From Sulfurovum sp. (GTDB lineage Bacteria > Campylobacterota > Campylobacteria > Campylobacterales > Sulfurovaceae), in NCBI GenBank assembly GCA_027029065.1, contig JALVGO010000081.1:1-13261 (forward strand): DNA of 13,261 nt, given 5' to 3'. Every line of letters begins with the position of its first letter. Position 1 is the first letter of the stretch. The notes below the pieces were generated by a model, which saw only the letters and a program-made list of their open reading frames with translations, did no database searches and was not told the DNA's origin. The translations under genes were made by a program, and so were the position numbers. Positions 7,806 through 13,261 of the stretch are shown here, one piece after another.

Positions 7806-8351
7806 CTATTTCAAATATTTTGCGAGTAAATGACAATCCTCTTCGGTATAACCGACAATGAGTATATCGCATTCGAATGTTGTTGTTCTTGAAAAAAAGT
7901 CATTGTAGCACATGATCACCTTTTCTTTCTCAAGACCGCCTACGCCGCAGCCCAATAAGGGTATTGCCAAGGTGATGTGTTTTTTATACTGTTTATCATA
8001 CCATTGTAGATAAGCTTCTATGTTATGAAGTGATGTTTCTATGGTCTTTATCGTAGGGTTTTTATCGCTTTTTGGAATGCCTCTATGGTAGTTGATGACG
8101 GCAACATGTAAAACATATCGAAAATTTGCGGCTTCTCCGGTAGAAGTTGCGACGACATCGCCGGGAGCCAAAGGATGTCCGAGAGAGTGCAGTGCTTCAT
8201 TCATCTGTTGTTGCAAAAGTTGCCCACAGTGCCTTTTGAACGCCATCGATACGCCGCTGCCGAGTATGAGTGAAGTGTTGGAGGCATTGACGACAAAATC
8301 GGCGGAGACTTTTGTTATATCTCCTTGTTTGATATGTAACGTATAACTCAT
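7806..8351 (-). CDS. Macro-domain protein (ADP-ribose binding or hydrolase)
   Basis: This 181-aa protein is a single macro domain. Key elements are GDIT (10-13), VNASNTSLILGSGVSMAF (21-38), which forms the adenine and distal-ribose pocket, and LGCGVGGL (133-140), the diphosphate loop. Macro domains bind ADP-ribose and many remove it from proteins, nucleic acids or O-acetyl-ADP-ribose. The MacroD signature GGGGVDGAIH is replaced here by GSGVSMAF; the usual catalytic Asp is a Ser, so activity cannot be assumed. The ATG overlaps the WYL gene stop by 4 nt (ATGA), so it is the last gene of the accessory cassette and translationally coupled. No ADP-ribosyltransferase is recognisable in the window. 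Confidence 0.88.
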   Translation of the reverse strand: MSYTLHIKQGDITKVSADFVVNASNTSLILGSGVSMAFKRHCGQLLQQQMNEALHSLGHPLAPGDVVATSTGEAANFRYVLHVAVINYHRGIPKSDKNPTIKTIETSLHNIEAYLQWYDKQYKKHITLAIPLLGCGVGGLEKEKVIMCYNDFFSRTTTFECDILIVGYTEEDCHLLAKYLK

Positions 8352-9271
8352 GACTCTTCCAAAAAGGCTTTGAGCTCTTTTTTAATGGCTGTTTGGATAC
8401 GTTTGGGTGTCAATACGCGTATATGCGGCAGCCAATATTTGACAACGGGGAGAATCTCCATATCGGCGGTTATTTCTACACTAAGTATCAGGTCGCCGTC
8501 TGGTGATTCGGAGAGAATTTTTTGTGTTTTTGAAAGCGGTTTGCGTTTGAAATATTTGGCTATCTCTTTTGAGACATGCAACTTGACTTCATAAGGCTCT
8601 TCATCCGCATTGAACCACACGGAGACGGAATTTTCGATAAGGGTATCCAAATCTTTGTCATAGTTATAACGGGTATTCAGCAATGAGACCCGAAAGATAT
8701 TTTTGAGGTAGTAGCGTTTGACAATATCGTCTTTGGCGTCTATGGCGACAAGGTACCAAAAGCCTTCGTAGTTGACGATTTTAAGCGGTTCAAGCTCTTT
8801 TTCGTCGCGATAGAGCTCCTCTTTTTCATAGTAGCAACGGATGCGCTTTCTTTGGTGAATTGCCTGTTGCAACAAAGAGAGTTCACGTATCTTCTCTCCG
8901 ATATCTTCTATGTCCGTTTTGAGATAAAAAGGGTTGAAATAGGGATTTTTCAGTCGATGCAGGATCGGTATGGCATAGTGTGAAAAACGGCTTCCCATGC
9001 TTTCAATGGTTTTTTCCAGCATTTCAAGTACAAGCGTCTCTTCGGCTGATGCGATCTTTTCGAGTTTGAAGCCCTCTTTCATTTTCCATTTCCCGTTTGT
9101 TATGACAATGGGAAAACGGCTCAGCCGTTCGTTGAAATCTCGTTGTATGGTGCGCCGGCTGACACCAAACTCTTGTGCCAGCATCTTCGTAGAGAGCGTT
9201 TCTCCATCATAGAGCCGATGTAAAATCGTAATAAGACGCTCAAGTTTTTTGTCATAATCGTGTCGTGCCAA
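8348..9271 (-). CDS. WYL-domain transcriptional regulator (TTG start)
   Basis: This 307-aa protein has an N-terminal DeoR-like HTH (about 8-60; LSTKMLAQEFGVSRRTIQRDF), a WYL domain (about 130-215, with FWYLVAID at 171-178 and RYYLKNI at 186-192) and a C-terminal WCX-like extension. WYL proteins sense ligands, often nucleic acids or nucleotides, and frequently regulate phage-defence and DNA-damage genes. The start is a TTG at 9271, chosen because AAAGG lies 7 nt upstream and the next residues (ARHDYDKKLERL) fit the family. It follows the GIY-YIG gene by 20 nt and overlaps the macro gene by 4 nt. It probably controls this cassette through sites near 11318-11349, but that is inference. Confidence 0.9.
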   Translation of the reverse strand: MARHDYDKKLERLITILHRLYDGETLSTKMLAQEFGVSRRTIQRDFNERLSRFPIVITNGKWKMKEGFKLEKIASAEETLVLEMLEKTIESMGSRFSHYAIPILHRLKNPYFNPFYLKTDIEDIGEKIRELSLLQQAIHQRKRIRCYYEKEELYRDEKELEPLKIVNYEGFWYLVAIDAKDDIVKRYYLKNIFRVSLLNTRYNYDKDLDTLIENSVSVWFNADEEPYEVKLHVSKEIAKYFKRKPLSKTQKILSESPDGDLILSVEITADMEILPVVKYWLPHIRVLTPKRIQTAIKKELKAFLEES

Positions 9272-9291
9272 ACGGTATGCCTTTAGGTATT

Positions 9292-10056
9292 TTAGGTGTT
9301 GAGGTAGTTTTTCTTAAGTTCTTGAATGATTTCGTTGTCGTCACCAAAAATTTTTTTGTAATATATATCTTTATATTTATCAAACCCTTTCCGTTTTGTA
9401 TTCGAAATAATGACAAGTACGGTATCGTTTTGCCATAAATCGTAATCGACACCAAACCATAGATCTTCATTATTGTCCAAAAAGAAACCGTAACCGTCAT
9501 CTTTGTGATACTTGTTGTTTTTTTTGATATTGAGTTCTTTGGCGATTTTATCGATACGATCATAGATTTTTCTTTCTTTGGTAAACGCTACAGTACTTAC
9601 AGCATTACTTAGGCTTCTGTAATTCCCGGTATTGATCACCATATACGTTTCCTCGGCATATTTGAGTGTATTGATATTCGAGGAATTGTGAGCGGGACGA
9701 TGGTAATGAATCAGCAACGATTCGGCTCTGTCAATATCTTCGGAGAGTTGTTTCTCATTTTCGGAGGTATTGCCGTCATAAAAAATACGTCCGAGATAGA
9801 TCTGTACGTTACGATGATCCATATTGTCAACGATAGCGCCGCGCTCTTTGAGCCGTGAACGAAAGCCTCCGCTATTTTCCGTTTTGCCGATATAGAGCAG
9901 GACGTTGTCACCGTAAATAGGGTGTGCACCGTAGATTTGATAGAGCCCCTTAGCATTTAAAGGAATATTATAGCCCTTTTTTTCTTCCTTTCCAGATGCG
10001 ATATCTTGATAACTGTAGGGACCGTCCCACTCTATATAGATCTCTTTATGTTCCAT
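9292..10056 (-). CDS. GIY-YIG-fold protein of unknown specificity
   Basis: This 254-aa protein contains a GIY-YIG-type core: GLYQIY (37-42), LLYIGKT (53-59), Arg66 in SGGFRSRLKER, Glu112 in DRAESLLIHYHRPAHN, and Asn124. These correspond to the tyrosines, arginine, metal-binding glutamate and asparagine of the GIY-YIG nuclease superfamily. The N-terminal strand (IYIEWDGPYSY) and a C-terminal region (about 160-254, rich in Lys, Asn and Asp, with DGYGFFLDNNEDLWFGVDYD) are not recognised. The gene is noticeably A-rich compared with its neighbours. The ATG at 10056 follows AAGGAG. In a cassette with WYL and macro-domain genes a defence or DNA-processing role is possible. The fold is fairly secure; function is unknown. 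Confidence 0.7.
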   Translation of the reverse strand: MEHKEIYIEWDGPYSYQDIASGKEEKKGYNIPLNAKGLYQIYGAHPIYGDNVLLYIGKTENSGGFRSRLKERGAIVDNMDHRNVQIYLGRIFYDGNTSENEKQLSEDIDRAESLLIHYHRPAHNSSNINTLKYAEETYMVINTGNYRSLSNAVSTVAFTKERKIYDRIDKIAKELNIKKNNKYHKDDGYGFFLDNNEDLWFGVDYDLWQNDTVLVIISNTKRKGFDKYKDIYYKKIFGDDNEIIQELKKNYLNT

Positions 10057-10086
10057 GATTTCTCCTTGTTTTTTGATTGTGTATTT

Positions 10087-11115
10087 TCAAATGACAGCCA
10101 TGATGCCGATACGAACTTCGTTTTTGCGTAAGGTATGTTGTACCGATACTCCCATCACTGACGGAGTCGGTTTTGTAGCTATGTTGTCAAGAAAATACGG
10201 TGTGTTTAGCTTATTATAACGCAAGCGTTCTAAATCATGTTGCCATTGCGTTAGATCGACAGTTTCGGTATCACATCCGATATGGGGGTGATTGAGATGT
10301 GTATCGAGCAACGTTGTAATGGTTTGCACAAGACAGTCCGTATCGTTTTGGGTAAGGTGAGGGGATACGGCGATATGAAGCAAACAGCCTTTGACGGCAA
10401 GCATACCTTCGGTCAGTGTATCCGCAAGCGATACGATCATCTCTTCTATCTCTGTTCCTTGCACTTTACCAAAAAGTGCCATGTCGCCTTGTTCTAGGGT
10501 CTTTAGAATGACGGGCATCTTTTGGTCTTTCTCTTTGCCTATAAAAGTCTCTATGAAATCCAATGCCTTTTGCGCATAACAGTCATAAGAGGGCATATTC
10601 CCATCGTACAAATAGTGATACAAATCATGGCTGTCGTAGCGTAATACACCGATACGTTTTGCGCGGAGACGACTCTCATCGATATAATCGTCCGGTTCGA
10701 TGGTGATGTAATATTCCGATTTGGATGTTTCGGAAAACAATTTGCCGTGCTTGAACATAAGTCGTTTGCTTTCGAGGTTATTGGCAAAGGCATTGTGTTT
10801 GGTATAGGTGTGACAGATGCGGCAGTATTTGAGTAGGATATCGATGTGCATATTGCTTGTTATTGCAACGGGTGCATCGGTGTTAAAGATTTTTCGATGA
10901 TACGTTTTGCTATAAAGACGTGTTAAAAATAACTTTCCTTTGTTGTTTATCTCCCAATCTATTTGACGGTTCCAAGGCGCACTGCAATAGGGCAAACCCC
11001 CTTCTTCATTGATTTTTCGGCTTATTTTTTTTGGGAGTTTGAATGAAAGAACACTGTACAGGTTTTTTTTGTATAGCAATGTTCCCCACGTCGTATGTTT
11101 GGAGGGTATACTCAT
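10087..11115 (-). CDS. Unknown protein; C-terminal half resembles the FtsZ/tubulin C-terminal domain
   Basis: I do not recognise this 342-aa protein as a whole. The N-terminal part has a WxIxxxGKLFLTRLYSK stretch (54-70) and a Cys/His-rich YCRICHTYTKH (97-107) that could bind metal. Residues about 210-290 run GDMALFGKVQGTEI, then a long helix, then AVKGCLLHIAVSPHLTQND, a second helix, and HIGCDTETVDL. The last strand is NEVRIGIMAVI. This order parallels the FtsZ C-terminal domain (GTAMMGxGxAxG, helix, GxLxNITGGxDLxLxEV, helix, IxxGxxID, IxVTVIATG). The FtsZ GTP-binding motif GGGTGTG is absent. No signal peptide or membrane segment is seen. It lies second in the cassette, 9 nt after the sigma4-like gene. 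The FtsZ resemblance is a by-eye comparison and needs structural support. Confidence 0.75.
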   Translation of the reverse strand: MSIPSKHTTWGTLLYKKNLYSVLSFKLPKKISRKINEEGGLPYCSAPWNRQIDWEINNKGKLFLTRLYSKTYHRKIFNTDAPVAITSNMHIDILLKYCRICHTYTKHNAFANNLESKRLMFKHGKLFSETSKSEYYITIEPDDYIDESRLRAKRIGVLRYDSHDLYHYLYDGNMPSYDCYAQKALDFIETFIGKEKDQKMPVILKTLEQGDMALFGKVQGTEIEEMIVSLADTLTEGMLAVKGCLLHIAVSPHLTQNDTDCLVQTITTLLDTHLNHPHIGCDTETVDLTQWQHDLERLRYNKLNTPYFLDNIATKPTPSVMGVSVQHTLRKNEVRIGIMAVI

Positions 11116-11124
11116 GGTCTTGTC

Positions 11125-11286
11125 CTACATTTCCAGATAAGATTTTAGTTTTCGTGAAATATGTGGGTATTTGAGTTTTTTCAGAGCACTACGTTCGATC
11201 TGTTTGACTCTTTGACGACTGATACCAAGACGTTTGGCTACTTCGTCAAGTGTATATTCGTTATTGTATGAGGATTTTTTTTGCAT
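11125..11286 (-). CDS. Free-standing sigma-70 region-4 protein (53 aa)
   Basis: A 53-codon reading frame starts at an ATG at 11286 with AAGGA 6-7 nt upstream and ends at a TAG at 11125. The product contains EYTLDEVAKRLGISRQRVKQ followed by IERSALKKLKYP and SRKLKSYLE. This is the region 4.2 helix-turn-helix and extreme C-terminus of RpoD (compare TLEEVGxxFxVTRERIRQIE and SRKLKSFLE). Sigma regions 1-3 are absent. Such a domain normally binds the -35 element and the RNA polymerase beta flap, so the protein could be an anti-sigma-like competitor, an activator or a simple HTH regulator. It is the first gene of the cassette, 9 nt before the 342-aa gene, with palindromes in its promoter region. Confidence 0.85.
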   Translation of the reverse strand: MQKKSSYNNEYTLDEVAKRLGISRQRVKQIERSALKKLKYPHISRKLKSYLEM

Positions 11287-11441
11287 TGGGCATCCTTCTT
11301 TGGGTCTGTTTTGAGAAGTATGCCATACCGAAACGACAACGTTATGTCGCTAAATAAATAGAAATGTAGAAAAAATACGAAAAGAAGTGGCTTTTGTTAT
11401 ATTTTCTTGACATAGTAATATGGTTTTGTTTGCATTTCATA
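11287..11441 (-). promoter_or_regulatory. Promoter/operator region of the accessory cassette
   Basis: This AT-rich gap holds two palindromes. GTATG-C-CATAC (11318-11328) overlaps a possible extended -10 on the minus strand (TGGCATACT), and CGACA-N6-TGTCG (11334-11349) lies just upstream of it. Both are placed where a repressor would block transcription of the cassette. The WYL protein or the sigma4-like protein encoded in the cassette could bind here; neither link is shown by the sequence. I see no terminator for thiI between the heptamer array and this region. Confidence 0.45.
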
Positions 11442-11595
11442 TGCTCATTGCTCATTGCTCATTGCTCATTGCTCATTGCTCATTGCTCATTGCTCATTGC
11501 TCATTGCTCATTGCTCATTGCTCATTGCTCATTGCTCATTGCTCATTCCTCATTCCTCATTCCTCATTCCTCATTCCTCATTCCTCATTCCTCAT
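11442..11595. repeat. Heptanucleotide tandem repeat, 22 units in two subfamilies
   Basis: Fifteen perfect copies of TGCTCAT (11442-11546) are followed without a break by seven perfect copies of TCCTCAT (11547-11595). The subfamilies differ by one base and switch once. On the minus strand the units read ATGAGGA then ATGAGCA, directly downstream of thiI; the thiI stop codon (11594-11592) lies inside the last unit. Perfect identity suggests recent expansion by slippage and a variable copy number. The plus strand has no stop codons in the array, which creates a long spurious reading frame with the period IAHCSLL; this is not a gene. Confidence 0.97.
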
Positions 11596-13052
11596 TCCGG
11601 CCGATAGACCTTCACGTCCGCCCCTTCCGCATCTTTGAGGTACTGTGCATGCAGGCGGCTCATGACCCCTTTGTCGCAGTAGAGCAGGTAGGTTTTCTCT
11701 TTGGGGAGTTTTTTGAACTCTGTTTTGAGACGGTAGAAGGGGATCTTCAGGGTTTCGCAGGGTGTCTGTACCGTCTCTTCTTCTGCACGGATGTCGATGA
11801 TGACATGGCTGTCTGGGTCTGGGGTCTGTACGACATCGATAGGGGCGTTTTGGGTGATGTCCTCTACGATCTCGTCTACATAGATGCTTTTGGCTTCACT
11901 GACGGCTCTGTCCAGTACGGTATAGTCAAATCGTTTTGCTTCCCGTTCCATACGTTTGAATGAGCCGTGGGTGATGGGGTTTTTGGAGATGACACCACAG
12001 TATTCGGGCATGTTTTCTGCAAAGCGGCGGGTGCCTATCTGGTCGGCGATGCGTATGATCTCGGGTTTGTTGGTTGTAGCCAGCGGGCGGAGTACCAGTT
12101 TGTCGGTCACCTGGTCAATGAGCGCAAGGTTTCGCAGGGTCTGGCTGGAGACCTGCGCTACACTCTCCCCTGTCAGCAGTGCATCGATCTCCATGCTGTC
12201 TGCGATCTTCTCCGCTGCCATAAGCATAAGTCGTTTGAGGGTCACACCCATGTAGGTTTCAGCCGTAGATCGGAAGATCTCGGCAACCACATCTTCAAAC
12301 CCAATGGTGACAAACTTGACACGGTGGGAAGCACCGTATTTGCTCCAAAGATACCATGCGACCTGTTTGACACCGATCTCGTGTGCCGTACCGCCAAGGT
12401 TGAAAAAGATAAAATGGGTTTTGATGCCCCGTTTCATGGTAAGAAAGCTTGCCACAGTAGAGTCAAACCCGCCAGACATCAAAGAGAGGATGTCTCCCTG
12501 AGTGCCGATGGGGAATCCGCTCAAGCCGTCATATTTGGCAGTAATGATGTTGAGCTGATGGTTGATCAGTTCGATACGAACGGTAACATCGGGATGATGG
12601 AGGTCTACTTTCTTGGCATCGGTGTGTGCCAGTGTGTAGCCGCCGACAACACGTTCGATCTCGGAAGAGTTGAATGGGTGGCTGCCGGTACGCTTGGCAC
12701 GGACAACAAAGCTCTTGCCTGCAATCTCGTCGGCAACGGTTTTGGCAACTTGGGCTTTGATGGCATCGAGGCTCTCCATGTGGTCAAACTGCAGCGCTTC
12801 AAGCACCTGTTCAATACCTGGGGTATTGAGCAGTATGGTACGTACTCTGTCGACCTTTGCAACCGGGGTGACGACCTCTATCTTGTCTGAAAATTTTTTG
12901 ATCTGAATGGTGTCATCTACAGGTTTGAAGAGGGTTTGCAGGTTTTGAAAAAGCTGGTTGACCATCTGTTTTTTGGCACTGCTGCCTTTTACCATGATCT
13001 CCGGAAAGAGTTTGAGGATGAATTTTTGGGTTTTGATCGTTTCGTGCTGCAC
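11592..13052 (-). CDS. thiI: tRNA uracil 4-sulfurtransferase ThiI (with rhodanese domain)
   Basis: This 486-aa protein has the length of the long, enterobacterial-type ThiI. ThiI makes 4-thiouridine at position 8 of tRNA and also supplies sulfur for the thiamine thiazole ring. In order: an NFLD/THUMP RNA-binding region (about 60-170, with VRAKRTGSHPFNSSE at 117-131), a PP-loop adenylation domain with SGGFDST (193-199), the catalytic-disulfide cysteine Cys352 in EYCGVIS, and a C-terminal rhodanese domain (about 405-486) with the persulfide cysteine Cys459 in LLYCDKGVMSR. The start is a GTG at 13052 with AAGGT upstream. The stop lies inside the heptamer array. All catalytic residues are present, so it should be active in both roles. 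Confidence 0.96.
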   Translation of the reverse strand: MQHETIKTQKFILKLFPEIMVKGSSAKKQMVNQLFQNLQTLFKPVDDTIQIKKFSDKIEVVTPVAKVDRVRTILLNTPGIEQVLEALQFDHMESLDAIKAQVAKTVADEIAGKSFVVRAKRTGSHPFNSSEIERVVGGYTLAHTDAKKVDLHHPDVTVRIELINHQLNIITAKYDGLSGFPIGTQGDILSLMSGGFDSTVASFLTMKRGIKTHFIFFNLGGTAHEIGVKQVAWYLWSKYGASHRVKFVTIGFEDVVAEIFRSTAETYMGVTLKRLMLMAAEKIADSMEIDALLTGESVAQVSSQTLRNLALIDQVTDKLVLRPLATTNKPEIIRIADQIGTRRFAENMPEYCGVISKNPITHGSFKRMEREAKRFDYTVLDRAVSEAKSIYVDEIVEDITQNAPIDVVQTPDPDSHVIIDIRAEEETVQTPCETLKIPFYRLKTEFKKLPKEKTYLLYCDKGVMSRLHAQYLKDAEGADVKVYRPE

Positions 13053-13095
13053 GCTGATATTACCTTATATAATGGGGTCAGTCATTTTTTGCGGC

Positions 13096-13125
13096 ATTAT
13101 AGCATCTTCATTGTGAGGTTGGCAA
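13096..13125 (-). promoter_or_regulatory. Predicted thiI promoter
   Basis: On the minus strand a TTGCCA -35 (13125-13120) and a perfect TATAAT -10 (13101-13096) are separated by 18 bp. The -10 is also extended (TG-C-TATAAT). This is the strongest promoter in the window and would give a leader of roughly 35 nt before the GTG start. Confidence 0.7.
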
Positions 13126-13181
13126 GGTTTTAAAATCAAACTTATTTGTTCAGATTAACCGTTAATTTAGCCCTTTTTATG

Positions 13182-13187
13182 TAAAAT
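13182..13187 (+). promoter_or_regulatory. Predicted promoter of the right-edge gene
   Basis: A TAAAAT -10 is preceded by a CCCTTTTTATG stretch, the T-rich pattern that takes the place of a -35 in many Campylobacterota promoters. It lies 28 bp before the ATG at 13216. Confidence 0.4.
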
Positions 13188-13215
13188 ACAGCAAATTATT
13201 TCAAGAGGATGTTTC

Positions 13216-13261
13216 ATGGAAGGTGTATTTACTTACCTTGGCGGTATTTTGGGAGAGCATA
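13216..13261 (+). CDS. Start of a gene cut by the right edge, possibly ATP synthase subunit a
   Basis: The ATG at 13216 has AAGAGGA about 7 nt upstream and opens a frame reading MEGVFTYLGGILGEH to the window end. Only 15 residues are visible. The short hydrophobic-aromatic start resembles what I recall of AtpB (F0 subunit a) N-termini in Campylobacterota, a membrane protein with a proton half-channel. With so little sequence this is a suggestion only; another membrane protein is equally possible. The gene is divergent from thiI. Confidence 0.6.
   Translation, partial: MEGVFTYLGGILGEH

Noticed and set aside
11442..11595. Possible CRISPR array.
   Set aside because: The repeats are 7-bp contiguous tandem units with no spacers.
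11394..11963. Long plus-strand reading frame of repeated IAHCSLL units.
   Set aside because: It is produced by the heptamer array having no stop codons and then by the antisense strand of thiI; no ribosome-binding site or recognisable domain.
11967..12890. 307-codon plus-strand frame.
   Set aside because: It lies wholly antisense to thiI, whose motifs are unmistakable; no homology is recognised in the antisense translation.

Overview
The window looks like a chromosomal segment from a Campylobacterota (epsilonproteobacterial) organism, probably a Sulfurovum/Sulfurimonas-like chemolithotroph. This is an inference. It rests on the gene complement (KdsB, HemH, YigZ, two Amt/PII modules, full-length ThiI with a rhodanese domain), compact and overlapping genes, moderate-to-low GC, and promoters dominated by extended -10 elements with T-rich upstream stretches. 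No rRNA, tRNA, insertion sequence or CRISPR array was seen.

Layout. (1) 1-1657: the 5' end of kdsB (minus) is divergent from hemH-yigZ (plus, 4-nt overlap); overlapping promoters lie in the 74-bp gap. (2) 1690-6835, all minus strand: a nitrogen block. In transcription order it holds an NtrC-like protein with a degenerate AAA+ domain and a Fis-type HTH (6791-6057), overlapping by 20 nt a PAS protein with a degenerate kinase-like C-terminus (6076-5375). Then come amt2-glnK (5287-3594) and amt1-glnB (3361-1827), followed by a structured RNA hairpin (about 1791-1696). The same palindrome, TGATTA-N5-TAATCA, with half-site geometry like an NtrC site, occurs upstream of amt1, amt2 and the regulator gene, and I saw it nowhere else. 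This suggests a small, self-contained regulon for ammonium uptake. (3) 6906-7802 (plus): a DUF234/PD-(D/E)XK-type protein that apparently lacks an ATG start.

(4) 7806-11286 (minus): a tightly packed five-gene accessory cassette. It encodes a 53-aa free-standing sigma-70 region-4 protein, a 342-aa unknown whose C-terminal half resembles the FtsZ C-terminal domain, a GIY-YIG-fold protein, a WYL regulator and a macro-domain protein. Gaps are 9, 30 and 20 nt, followed by a 4-nt overlap. Palindromes sit in its promoter region. This is the best candidate for an undescribed system (defence or stress response); the function is inferred from domain types only. (5) 11442-11595: 22 perfect heptanucleotide repeats in two subfamilies, touching the stop codon of thiI. 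(6) 11592-13052 (minus): thiI with a strong promoter. (7) 13216-end (plus): the start of a gene that may be atpB.

The nitrogen block can be read as ammonium channel (Amt), PII gatekeeper (GlnB/GlnK), and a linked PAS/Fis-HTH pair that probably controls both modules through the shared palindrome. The accessory cassette is AT-richer in places and has regulatory genes at both ends (sigma4-like first, WYL near the end).
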